Positions 6,972 to 15,283 of a stretch of 64,000 nt of DNA are shown piece after piece. The DNA lies in contig NZ_CP084469.1 in the NCBI RefSeq assembly GCF_020405205.1, positions 4,126,308-4,190,307 of the forward strand. Reading direction: 5' to 3'. Every line of letters begins with the position of its first letter. Position 1 is the first letter of the stretch. The stretch is from Natrinema salinisoli (lineage in GTDB: Archaea > Halobacteriota > Halobacteria > Halobacteriales > Natrialbaceae). Below the pieces are notes generated by a model. That model did not search any database, was not told the origin of the DNA, and saw only the letters and a program-made list of their open reading frames with translations. A program made the position numbers and the translations under genes.

Positions 6972-8900
6972 ATGACTGAACTCGGCGGTTTCCAGGACCG
7001 CGTCGCACGAATCGATCTCTCAGACGGGGACGTCGCCTACGAATCGATCCCGGACGAGGACGCGAAGAAGTATATCGGGGCACGGGGACTCGGGGTGAAG
7101 TACGTCTTCGATCAGGGACCGGACGTCGATCCGCTCGGGCCCGACAACCTGCTCGCCTTCATGAACGGCCCGTTGTCGGGGACGCAGGTAACGATGAGCG
7201 GTCGGATCGCCATCTGTACGAAGTCGCCGCTGACCGGCACGGTCACCGACAGCCACCACGGCGGCTGGTCCGGTGCCCGGCTCAAGTGGGCCGGCTTCGA
7301 CGGGTTGCTGTTCGAAGGGCAAGCCGACGAGCCGGTCTACGCCTACGTCGAGGACGGGGAAGTGGAACTCCGAGACGCCTCCCACCTCTGGGGGAAGGGA
7401 TTCCACGAGACCCGAGATGCGATCGAAGAGGAGGTCGAGGGCTCATACGGCAAGAACCTGAGCATCATGGGGATCGGGACCGCGGGCGAGAACCTGGTCC
7501 GCTACGGCAACATCATGAACGAGGACGACCGCGCCTCGGGACGCGGCGGCACGGGCTGTGTCGCCGGGTCGAAGAAGCTCAAGGCGGTCGTCGTCAAATC
7601 GGGCACCAGAATGCCCAAACCGGCCGATCAGGAGACGTTCAAAGAGGGGCACATGCAGGCGATGCAGGCCATCCAGGAGTCGGAGGTCACCGCACCCAAC
7701 GAGGGCGGGCTTTCGATGTACGGAACGAACGTGCTCATGAACATCACCGAGGAGATGGACGGCCATCCGACGAAAAACGGCGTCTATACCTCCGGCGATT
7801 CCTACAACGAGGGCGAAGCGGATCGACCGCACGACCTCGATGCGGAACGCATCAGCGGCGAGAACGTCCGCGAGAACATCCTCGTCGACGAGCCGACCTG
7901 TCACTCCTGTCCGGTCGCCTGCAAGAAGGAAGTCGAAGTCGACGTGATGCACAAGGGCGAGGAGATGAACGTCCGCATGGAGTCGTTCGAGTACGAGTCC
8001 GCCTGGGCGCTCGGGACCAACTCCGCGAACGACGACCGCGACAAGATCGCCGTCATGATCGACCGGTGTAACGACTTCGGGATGGACACCATCGATACGG
8101 GCAACATCCTCGCGATGGCCATGGAGATGAGCGAGAACGGGGACATCGACGAGGACATCGACTGGGGCGACACCGAGCAGATGCTCGACATGATCGAGCG
8201 GATCGCCCATCGCGAGGACGACCTCGCCCACACGCTCGGTGAGGGTGCGGAACGGATCGGCGAGGCGTTCGACGCTCACGACTCCCGACTGGACGTGAAA
8301 GGCGAGACCATCGCCGCGTACGATCCCCGTTGCATGAAGGGGATGGGCATCGGCTACGCCACCTCGAACCGCGGGGCCTGCCACCTGCGCGGCTACACGC
8401 CCGCCGCGGAGATCCTCGGCATCCCGGAGAAGGTCGATCCGTACGAGTGGGAGGGCAAGGGCGAACTCACCGCCCAGTTCCAGGACCTCCACGCGATCAG
8501 CGACTCCTTCGACATCTGCAAGTTCAACGCCTTCGCGGAAGGGATCGAGGAGTACGTCCTCCAGTACAACGGCATGACCGGACTGGACGTGTCCGAAGAC
8601 GAACTCATGGAAGCGGGCGAACGCGTCTACAACCTCGAGCGCTACTACAACAACCTCGTCGGCTTCGACGGGAGCGACGACTCGCTGCCCGAGCGCTTCC
8701 TAGAGGACGGCATCCGCGGCCAGGGTGCCAGCGAGGGCGAGTACTGCGAACTCGAGGAGATGAAAGACGAGTACTACGAGTACCGGGGCTGGGTCGACGG
8801 CGTCGTCCCCGACGAGAAACTCGACGACCTCGGGATCGAGGTCGGACCCGGAACCGGCGTCAGCAGCGAGGGTGGTGTGACTGCATCGGGCGACGACTGA
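6972..8900 (+). CDS. aor: Tungsten-dependent aldehyde:ferredoxin oxidoreductase family protein
   Basis: AOR-family enzymes oxidise aldehydes to carboxylic acids and reduce ferredoxin, using a tungsten bis-pterin and a [4Fe-4S] cluster in the cytoplasm. The 642-residue length is typical. The N-terminal domain has GARGLGVKYVFDQ and the GPLSGTQVTMSGR pterin contact; RASGRGGTGCVAGSKK (about residues 187-202) is a second family signature. Cluster ligands are Cys310, Cys313, Cys317 (PTCHSCPVAC) and Cys516 (SFDICKFNAF). An AGAGGAA stretch 4 bases before the ATG may act as ribosome-binding site, and AT-rich sequence 30-100 bases upstream (including AATATAGTAGTATT and AATTAACATAG) holds the promoter. 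Subfamily (AOR, FOR or GOR) and substrate cannot be fixed from sequence. Mo/W cofactor gene mobA is nearby. Confidence 0.9.
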   Translation: MTELGGFQDRVARIDLSDGDVAYESIPDEDAKKYIGARGLGVKYVFDQGPDVDPLGPDNLLAFMNGPLSGTQVTMSGRIAICTKSPLTGTVTDSHHGGWSGARLKWAGFDGLLFEGQADEPVYAYVEDGEVELRDASHLWGKGFHETRDAIEEEVEGSYGKNLSIMGIGTAGENLVRYGNIMNEDDRASGRGGTGCVAGSKKLKAVVVKSGTRMPKPADQETFKEGHMQAMQAIQESEVTAPNEGGLSMYGTNVLMNITEEMDGHPTKNGVYTSGDSYNEGEADRPHDLDAERISGENVRENILVDEPTCHSCPVACKKEVEVDVMHKGEEMNVRMESFEYESAWALGTNSANDDRDKIAVMIDRCNDFGMDTIDTGNILAMAMEMSENGDIDEDIDWGDTEQMLDMIERIAHREDDLAHTLGEGAERIGEAFDAHDSRLDVKGETIAAYDPRCMKGMGIGYATSNRGACHLRGYTPAAEILGIPEKVDPYEWEGKGELTAQFQDLHAISDSFDICKFNAFAEGIEEYVLQYNGMTGLDVSEDELMEAGERVYNLERYYNNLVGFDGSDDSLPERFLEDGIRGQGASEGEYCELEEMKDEYYEYRGWVDGVVPDEKLDDLGIEVGPGTGVSSEGGVTASGDD

Positions 8901-9065
8901 CTCCGCGGCGGCGAGCTCGCGTCGGAGCGGACGGCAGACGGCGGACGCGACCGCCGCTCTCTAGACAAATTTGATTTCTAGCGCATCTCTATACACTTTT
9001 CCTGAGTTTCATTTCTGTTTCAAGCATATCGGTTTAGATATCGTATCTGAATGCGGGTATCATTG

Positions 9066-9084
9066 GTAAGTATTATCAAATCTG
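9066..9084 (+). promoter_or_regulatory. Likely promoter of the quinoprotein/cupredoxin operon
   Basis: An AT-rich box around GTAAGTATTATCAAATC is the strongest TATA-like element before the ATG at 9113, with its centre about 38 bases upstream of it. No good Shine-Dalgarno sequence precedes that ATG. The preceding 150 bases are AT-rich and may also hold the terminator of the aldehyde oxidoreductase gene. Confidence 0.5.
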
Positions 9085-9112
9085 CCACTGGAGTAGCACG
9101 TGGTCCTACACC

Positions 9113-10012
9113 ATGGTAGAATACACCATACCAGACGCGACGAGCACGGAACACCGTGATCTGGCGACGACGCTCGGCGTCGACGCGCCCGAAAGCGGGG
9201 ACGTAACGTGGGACCTGCTCGCGGGGCAGGTCGAACCGCGGACCGACTCGGCGTTCGGCTCGCGGGGCGAGGCGATTCGGACCGATCTGGCCGGCCGACT
9301 CGATCGCGACGTACTCGAGCGAGAACGCGAGAACATCGCGGACGAAATCGGTCGCCTGCCAGCCGTGCGTGATGTCGGGGTACCGGACGGGCCGGACGGG
9401 CTGTATACGACGGTTTCCGAACCGGGGTGGCGTCTCTACGACCACCTGCTCGAGATCGGTTTTTTCCAGAGTCTCGACGAGAACCTGCCGCGGTTCACGG
9501 CGGACCAGATCGAGACCACGACGCGCGAACTGATCCTCGCAGACCCCCTGTCGTCGGCGCTCGACGACGTCGGGTTCGACGAGTCAGAGAAGACGGCGCT
9601 GCTGACGGCGGTCGCGAACAACGACGAGCGCCTCGCCCGCTGGGTGCCGTCGAACCAGATTCCGGACGGGGTCGAGTTCGAGACCGAAACCGTCCCGCCG
9701 CTCCATCAGCGCGCGATGGGCGGGGCGTTGCTGTGGATCCACGGACTCGACAGGCACCTCTGGCAGAACGAGGTGATGATAACCGATGCAATCCTCGACG
9801 ACGCGGTCAGGTACGTGAAAGCGATGTTGGGTGGATTGTTCGTCTCTGCGACCGCTGCGTGCGACCTTGCCGGGGACGGCCGGTTCACGGACGAACAGTT
9901 GACCGCCGCGTTCACGGCCGGCGCAGCCGTTCAGATCGTGAGTCAGGAAGACCTGCTGCACGACGTCTTCTACATCACGGACGACATGCGCGCGCCGAGC
10001 GAACTGAGGTGA
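9113..10012 (+). CDS. Unknown protein, first gene of the quinoprotein/cupredoxin operon
   Basis: This 299-residue protein has no signal peptide, transmembrane segment or known metal motif. It contains a single cysteine near residue 247 (TAACDLAGD). The second half is largely helical, with an alanine-rich stretch of mild hydrophobicity (MLGGLFVSATAACD and LTAAFTAGAAVQIV) that could be a buried helical bundle. It is followed after 6 bases by the PQQ-dehydrogenase gene, in the same reading frame, and the ribosome-binding site of that gene overlaps this gene's TGA. Tight coupling suggests a subunit, chaperone or assembly factor for the quinoprotein. I recognise no family and assign no function. 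Confidence 0.78.
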   Translation: MVEYTIPDATSTEHRDLATTLGVDAPESGDVTWDLLAGQVEPRTDSAFGSRGEAIRTDLAGRLDRDVLERERENIADEIGRLPAVRDVGVPDGPDGLYTTVSEPGWRLYDHLLEIGFFQSLDENLPRFTADQIETTTRELILADPLSSALDDVGFDESEKTALLTAVANNDERLARWVPSNQIPDGVEFETETVPPLHQRAMGGALLWIHGLDRHLWQNEVMITDAILDDAVRYVKAMLGGLFVSATAACDLAGDGRFTDEQLTAAFTAGAAVQIVSQEDLLHDVFYITDDMRAPSELR

Positions 10013-10014
10013 TC
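10006..10014 (+). promoter_or_regulatory. Extended Shine-Dalgarno overlapping a stop codon (translational coupling)
   Basis: GAGGTGATC is nine bases complementary to the 3' end of haloarchaeal 16S rRNA. It contains the TGA stop (10010-10012) of the upstream gene and ends 4 bases before the ATG at 10019. Because both genes share one frame, a ribosome finishing the first is placed directly for starting the second. Confidence 0.8.
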
Positions 10015-10018
10015 CTCC

Positions 10019-11728
10019 ATGGCACTACGCAACGACAGGGCCGTTCAGGCCGCACGCGATATCGAACTGAAAGAGATCGAAGACGGCTACACGCTGGTCG
10101 GGGGGCCGGAGGAATCGATTACCGAACAACACGACACCGACCGGATTCCGGAGATCGACGTCAATCAGGAGATGCTGAGCAACACGGGCGACGATCCCGA
10201 ATCCTGGCTCATGTACGGCGGGAACTACGAACAGCACCGCGCGACGCCCGCCGACACCATCACGCCCGAGAACGTCGGTGACCTCGAGCTCGAGTACGAG
10301 CTGTCGGTCGGGACGGGCTCGAGCATGGAGGGGACGCCGATCGTCGTTCCGGGCGACCCGCCGGTCATGTACCAGACGAACGGGCCGAACCACATGAAGG
10401 CGATCGACCCCCGCGAGGGAGAGGTCCTCTGGAGTTACACATACGCGCCCCCGATCGGGGTCGAACTCTGTTGTGACGACAACAACCGCGGGGCGGCCGT
10501 TCTCGGCGACAAGGTGTACATGACGACGCTCGATTCGGGTGTCGTCGCGCTAGACCGGTACACCGGCGAGGAGGTCTGGCACACGAGCACGGCCGACCAC
10601 GAAGAGGGCTACTCCGCGACGTGGGCACCGGTGATCCACGACGGGACGATCTACACGGGCAGCGCCGGCGGCGAGTACGGCGTTCTGGGATTCATCGCCA
10701 GTCTCGACGCCGAAAGCGGCGAGATGGGGTGGAAGACGGCGACGCTCCCCGAAGACGAGTGGATCGGTTCGAGCCGGGAACACGGCTGCGGGACGAGCTG
10801 GATGACGCCGACGATCGACGAGGAGCGAGGGGTGCTCCACTCGCCGGTGGCCAACCCCGGTCCCGACTTCGACGGGACGGTGCGGCCGGGGCCGAACTTC
10901 CCCACCTGCGGGACGATCACGATGAATCTCGAGGACGGCAGTGTCGAGTGGGGATTCCAGAGCAGTCCCCACGACGTCTGGGACTACGACGCGGCCGCGC
11001 CGCGGGTTCTGGTCCGCGACGTGGAAGTCGACGGCGAGTCGATGGACATGGTCGTCGGCTCCGACAAGGCCGGTTGGGTCTACATGTTGGACGCCGAGTC
11101 CGGCCAACTCCACGAGCGCAGTCAGGAGATCTGCCAGCATATCAATATGTGGCAGATGATACCTCACATTAGCCAGGACGAACGGACGCCATTCGTTCCC
11201 GGCGCGCCGGGCGGCAACGACTGGCAGCCGCCGTCGTACAATCCGGCGACGGGGCTGGTGTACGTCGTTCACCAGAACTACCCGCAGGATCTCTACTGGC
11301 GCTACGAGGAGTACGATCAAGGGCACCCCTACTGGGGCGGCGGACTGGACGACCCGGCCAGCGAGTTCCCCGACGAGTGGAACGGCGCGATCACCGCCTT
11401 TGCGGCGGTCGATCCCGCGACGGGCGAACGCGTCTGGCGCGACTGGATCGAGAGCGAGGAGGAACGCTACATGTGGGGCGGCTCGCTGTCGACCGCGACG
11501 GGACTCGTGTTCAACGGCACGCAGAACGGCAATTTCGTCGCCTACGACGGCGAGAGCGGCGAGCGCCTCTGGGAACACCAGTTCGACGTGCCGATCAGCG
11601 CCTCGCCGATGAGCTGGTACGATCCCGGCGAGGAGAAACAGTACGTCGCCGTCCAGGTCGGCGGCAGCGGCTGGCTCCGCCAGGGGCCACGCGGCGACAC
11701 GCTCGCCGTGTTCTCGATGGAGAACTGA
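10019..11728 (+). CDS. PQQ-dependent alcohol-dehydrogenase-like quinoprotein
   Basis: The 569-residue product has the eight-bladed propeller pattern of quinoprotein alcohol dehydrogenases, beginning WLMYGGNYEQHRATP and ending with the GGSLSTATGLVFNGT and YVAVQVGGSGW blades. Active-site features are present: the vicinal disulfide Cys151-Cys152 (ELCCDDNNRG), metal ligands Glu219 (GGEYGV) and Asn279 (ANPGPDF), and catalytic Asp322 in PHDVWDYD. Asp324, two residues further, is the extra acidic residue linked with lanthanide rather than calcium use. It should oxidise an alcohol or aldehyde and pass electrons to a protein acceptor. No signal peptide is visible, unlike bacterial relatives, and no cytochrome c domain is fused. 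The downstream Tat-exported cupredoxin is a plausible electron partner. No PQQ synthesis gene is in the window. Confidence 0.85.
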   Translation: MALRNDRAVQAARDIELKEIEDGYTLVGGPEESITEQHDTDRIPEIDVNQEMLSNTGDDPESWLMYGGNYEQHRATPADTITPENVGDLELEYELSVGTGSSMEGTPIVVPGDPPVMYQTNGPNHMKAIDPREGEVLWSYTYAPPIGVELCCDDNNRGAAVLGDKVYMTTLDSGVVALDRYTGEEVWHTSTADHEEGYSATWAPVIHDGTIYTGSAGGEYGVLGFIASLDAESGEMGWKTATLPEDEWIGSSREHGCGTSWMTPTIDEERGVLHSPVANPGPDFDGTVRPGPNFPTCGTITMNLEDGSVEWGFQSSPHDVWDYDAAAPRVLVRDVEVDGESMDMVVGSDKAGWVYMLDAESGQLHERSQEICQHINMWQMIPHISQDERTPFVPGAPGGNDWQPPSYNPATGLVYVVHQNYPQDLYWRYEEYDQGHPYWGGGLDDPASEFPDEWNGAITAFAAVDPATGERVWRDWIESEEERYMWGGSLSTATGLVFNGTQNGNFVAYDGESGERLWEHQFDVPISASPMSWYDPGEEKQYVAVQVGGSGWLRQGPRGDTLAVFSMEN

Positions 11729-11758
11729 GAGACGACCAACCGAATACACGATACAACC

Positions 11759-13099
11759 ATGACGAACGAACAACGTTCACGCGACGACGTCTCGCGCCGT
11801 AGGCTGTTGCAAGGGACGGCGGCGCTCGCCGGAACAGCTGCCGTCGGCAACGCGAGCGCGTACCGCGACGAGATCGACTTCCTGCTTCCGACGACGCAGA
11901 ACGACGGCGAGGGGCGAACGTTCCAGATGCTCGGCATCGTCGGCGGGTGGGTCGGCGTCGCACCTCACGAGATCGACGCCAAGTCCAACCCCTCGCTCCG
12001 GCTGATCGAGGGCGAACAACACGAGGTCATCTGGACGAACGGCGACGGCGCGACGCACAACTTCAACATCACCGCGGGCAGCGCGGTCGACGATGACGCC
12101 GAGATACTCGAGACCACGGAATCGCTGACCGAACAGGGCGAGACGACCTCTCTCCAGTTCACCGCGAGCGAGGAGATGGAGGAGTACTTCTGCATGCCCC
12201 ATCCGGCCCAGATGCGCGGCCCGATCGAGCTGATTCAGCCCGACGAGGTCCACGAACTGGTAGTCCACGTCGAGAACGAAGCGGGCGAACCCCTCGGTGC
12301 GGAGGTCTACATCGACGGGATGCACTCGTTCTCGAACATCGCCGCTCGGCCGGACCCGACGGAGCAGGCGGAAGACGAGATGGCGGTCGCCCGATTCGAC
12401 ATGCTCGAGGACGGCGAGTACGAACTCGAGGCCTGGACGTACGGCCACGAACGGGTTACGGACACGGTAACGATCGACGGCGACGATCAGGAAGTCACCG
12501 TCACGGTGCCGACCACCGATCCGGGCGAACCGACCGCCACCTACTCGATGCGCCTCGAGGAGGGCCAGTGGGTCGGTCAGCATCCCGACGCGATCGCCGA
12601 CGAGACGAATCCGACGCTCGAACTCGAGGCGGGCGAATCCTACGCCGTCGAGTGGGAGAACACGATCGGTCGCCTCGAGCCGGAGGGAGAGAATAGACAC
12701 TACGAACCGCTCCCCGGACACAACTTCGTGATCGCCACCGGCGGCGACACCAACGAGTGGAACACGTACCTCCGATCGGACTTCACCGACGCGGTTGGCG
12801 AGACACAGACCGTCACGTTCGTCGCGAAAGAGGAGATGGCCGTCTATCTCGATCAGGCGCAACTCGATGCCGTCGGCGAGATCTCCGTCAGCGGCGAGTC
12901 GACGACCGACGCGGGCGACGTGACAGTCGAGACGGACGGTGCGGACGGCAACGAGACAGACGAAGTGGGTGACAACGAGACGGATGGAGTAGGTGGCAAC
13001 GAGACAGTCGCGGCGGACGGCAACGAGACGGACGAAGTGGGTGACAACGAGACGATCACGGCGGACGGCAACGAGACGAGCGGTAACGAGACAGGCTAG
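11759..13099 (+). CDS. Tat-exported two-domain cupredoxin with sequon-rich C-terminal tail
   Basis: Residues 12-18 (SRRRLLQ) plus a hydrophobic run ending in NASA at 34 make a Tat signal peptide. The first cupredoxin domain has type I copper ligands His100, Cys145, His148 and Met152 (FCMPHPAQM). A middle beta-rich domain (about 160-265) resembles a carboxypeptidase-regulatory fold. A second plastocyanin-like domain (about 270-380) keeps the overall pattern, including PGHNFVIATGGD, but lacks the Cys, so it probably binds no type I copper. The tail carries seven Asn-Glu-Thr units, each an N-glycosylation sequon. No lipobox or C-terminal membrane anchor is visible. It lies 30 bases after the quinoprotein gene and probably accepts its electrons outside the membrane. 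Confidence 0.85.
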   Translation: MTNEQRSRDDVSRRRLLQGTAALAGTAAVGNASAYRDEIDFLLPTTQNDGEGRTFQMLGIVGGWVGVAPHEIDAKSNPSLRLIEGEQHEVIWTNGDGATHNFNITAGSAVDDDAEILETTESLTEQGETTSLQFTASEEMEEYFCMPHPAQMRGPIELIQPDEVHELVVHVENEAGEPLGAEVYIDGMHSFSNIAARPDPTEQAEDEMAVARFDMLEDGEYELEAWTYGHERVTDTVTIDGDDQEVTVTVPTTDPGEPTATYSMRLEEGQWVGQHPDAIADETNPTLELEAGESYAVEWENTIGRLEPEGENRHYEPLPGHNFVIATGGDTNEWNTYLRSDFTDAVGETQTVTFVAKEEMAVYLDQAQLDAVGEISVSGESTTDAGDVTVETDGADGNETDEVGDNETDGVGGNETVAADGNETDEVGDNETITADGNETSGNETG

Positions 13100-13166
13100 C
13101 CGAAGCGAAACAGAAACGGCCGGTCGCGACTACTCCGGGGATCGGATCTCCGGATCGATTTCCCGT

Positions 13167-13466
13167 TTATTCACCCTGGAGGGGCTCCCCTCGCCGATCG
13201 ATTCGCGTCGCGGGGAGGCCGGCCCGATCCGCGTGTTCGCGGATCGTCTCCTCGTCGTCTGCCTCGTAGTGACAGAACGTCCCCGTTACGTGCCCGTCTT
13301 CGTTCGTCATCACCTCGGACTCGACCCAGCGGATCCCGAATCCCTCGTCTCGTAGCTCTTCCAGGGCCCGTCCGGACTGTTCGCCCGCGGCCTCGAGTTC
13401 GTCCTCGGTAATCGGTTCGTCGAGCGATCGCAGTATCAGGAAGTCGGTCAGCTCCTGGTTGGACAT
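13167..13466 (-). CDS. DUF4242 (SCO4226-like, possible nickel-binding) small protein
   Basis: This 99-residue protein follows the DUF4242 layout: an N-terminal strand and helix with ITEDELEAAGEQS, IRWVESEV in the second strand, a short insert, then FCHYEADDEETIREHADRAGLP and a final strand. The family forms ferredoxin-like dimers, and one Streptomyces member binds nickel; the function here is unknown. A GTG four codons upstream (13478) is possible, but the ATG at 13466 has GGTGGAG just before it and is preferred. It is convergent with the cupredoxin operon and lies upstream of, and in the same direction as, nothing closely linked. Confidence 0.8.
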   Translation of the reverse strand: MSNQELTDFLILRSLDEPITEDELEAAGEQSGRALEELRDEGFGIRWVESEVMTNEDGHVTGTFCHYEADDEETIREHADRAGLPATRIDRRGEPLQGE

Positions 13467-13566
13467 TGGCTCCACCACCCATGTCTTCAGTCCCCATGGT
13501 AATGAAAGTGGGACGAACGACTATCACCGCTGTCAGGAACGGCTCGCTCGATCCCGTTCAGGCCCC

Positions 13567-14469
13567 TCAGTCCACCGCCTCGCCGCGACGCTCCCGCTCG
13601 AGCGTCGTCACGGCGACGCCGACGATCACGACGAGACCGCCGACGACCGTGATCGCGTCGGGAACCTCCGCGAGCAAGACGAGCGCGAGCAGGGTCGCGC
13701 CCACCGGCTCGCCGAGCCAGGCGACGCTGACGACGACCGACTCGAGGTGTTCGAGGGCCCAGTTGCTCACCGTGTGACCGAGGACGCCCGGACCGACGGC
13801 CAGCCCGAGGAAGAGGAGCCACTCTCGAGGGGGGTAGCCGACGTAGGAGTGACCCTGCACACCCACGAGGAGGAACAGCGTGAACACGCAGGCACCGTAG
13901 ACGACGGTCACGTAGGGAAAGACCGGGACGCGCTGGCGGATCGAGCGGCCGGCGAGCGTGTAGCAGGCGATGGTCCCTGCACCCAGCAATGCGAGCGAAT
14001 TGCCGTACACCGTCGCGCCGGAGAGGGCCGCGTGATCCGCACCGCCCAGCGACATCGCGGCGGCCCCCGTGATCGCGACGGCGATGCCGACCACCGTCGC
14101 GCGACTGATCCGTTCGCCCAGAAAGAGGCCCGCGCCGAGCGCCACGAAGACCGGCTGGACCTGGACGATCGTAACGCTCGCGGCGACGCTGGTGTGCGAG
14201 AGGCTCTCGAACCAGGCGGCGAAGTGGATTGCCAGCGCGACGCCGGCGACGACGGCACCGGCGAGGTCACGTTGCGACAGCCGCGCGAAGGCTGCACGAT
14301 GCCGAGTCAGGGCGATCGGCGCGACGAGCACCGTCGTGAAGAGCACGCGGTAGAAGGCCGCCACCGAACTCGGTGCCGCGCTCCAGCGCACGAGAACAGC
14401 GCTGGTGCTCGCCGCGAAGACCGCGAACGCGAGCGCGAGCGTCGGCGTGACCTCGTGGTCGACGTTCAC
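13567..14469 (-). CDS. EamA-family (DMT superfamily) membrane transporter
   Basis: The 300-residue product has about ten transmembrane helices arranged as two EamA repeats. The first repeat runs from LALAFAVFAASTSAVL to about residue 140, and the second from VYGNSLALLGAGT to about residue 290. Family features include FYRVLFTT near the second helix and FVALGAGLFLGERIS at the end of the first repeat, repeated as VGATLLALVLLAEVP in the second. These proteins export metabolites or act as permeases; the substrate cannot be predicted. Translation starts at a GTG at 14469 because no upstream in-frame ATG exists. The gene is 117 bases downstream of nosL in the same direction and may or may not share its transcript. 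Confidence 0.88.
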   Translation of the reverse strand: MNVDHEVTPTLALAFAVFAASTSAVLVRWSAAPSSVAAFYRVLFTTVLVAPIALTRHRAAFARLSQRDLAGAVVAGVALAIHFAAWFESLSHTSVAASVTIVQVQPVFVALGAGLFLGERISRATVVGIAVAITGAAAMSLGGADHAALSGATVYGNSLALLGAGTIACYTLAGRSIRQRVPVFPYVTVVYGACVFTLFLLVGVQGHSYVGYPPREWLLFLGLAVGPGVLGHTVSNWALEHLESVVVSVAWLGEPVGATLLALVLLAEVPDAITVVGGLVVIVGVAVTTLERERRGEAVD

Positions 14470-14586
14470 GTCCTATCGCACTCGTTCGCGTGGTCAAACT
14501 GGTTCCGGTACCGCTCGAGGAGGGCCCGTGGCGCTGGCCGCTGTTCTGGCCGAGGCTGCCGGCCGCGACGCCGGTCGGAGTCCGTT

Positions 14587-15195
14587 CTACTCGTCCGGCA
14601 GGCGCGTTCCGCGGTAGATCGAGGCGAGCTCGAGATCGACCTCGTCGAGTCCGACGACGATGTCCTCCTCGGGGGAGAGGTCCTCGGCCTCCCACTCTTC
14701 GAGAAAGGCCACTGCATCCTCGCGGTCGGCGTACGGCCGCGGATCGATCCCCATCGGATCCTCGGCGGCCTCTTTGTCGGTGATGAGAACGAAGTGAGCT
14801 TCGGTGGCGTCGACCAGGTCGCCCGTTTCGTAATCGGTTATCCAGGCACCGGTGACCGGCGAGTCGGGCGTCGAAGAGACGACGTAGGCGAACAGACAGC
14901 CCGGCGAGTCGAAGGCCGCCCCCAAGCCGTTCTCGTGGACGAGCTGTCCTTTGCCGAAGTAGTTGTTTACAGTCATCCCACAGACTGCACACCGATGTCC
15001 GTCGGGGATCTCGACGGGGGGCTCGTCGACGTCCTCGAGCGTCGGCTCGTACACCTGTGCCGGAGGTTCGTCGTCAGTGTCGTCCTCGTCGCTTCCGGAC
15101 TGGGTACCGCCGAGACAGCCCGCGATACCGGTGGCGATCCCCACGCCCAGCGTGCCCAGCAGCCCCCGCCGCTCGAGCCCCTCGCGTTCAGTCAT
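14587..15195 (-). CDS. nosL: NosL-family copper-binding lipoprotein
   Basis: NosL delivers copper during maturation of nitrous oxide reductase and is also found without it as a general envelope copper chaperone. The start at 15195 gives 202 residues with a Tat-like ERRGLLG and the lipobox GIAGC, so Cys27 would be lipid-modified. The metal motif CAVCGMTV follows about 45 residues later, then FDSPGCLFAY and AHFVLITDKEAAEDPMG, typical of the family. An open frame continues 58 codons upstream but its sequence is not signal-like, so the internal ATG is used. No nosZ is in the window; the nearby cupredoxin and halocyanin genes are other possible clients. Confidence 0.87.
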   Translation of the reverse strand: MTEREGLERRGLLGTLGVGIATGIAGCLGGTQSGSDEDDTDDEPPAQVYEPTLEDVDEPPVEIPDGHRCAVCGMTVNNYFGKGQLVHENGLGAAFDSPGCLFAYVVSSTPDSPVTGAWITDYETGDLVDATEAHFVLITDKEAAEDPMGIDPRPYADREDAVAFLEEWEAEDLSPEEDIVVGLDEVDLELASIYRGTRLPDE

Positions 15196-15283
15196 ACACT
15201 CCGTTAGCGGCCCACCGATCAAAACGACCGTGGTACACCTCTCGAATTCGACGGCTGCTGCTCGTCGGCTCGCCAGGCCGCCG

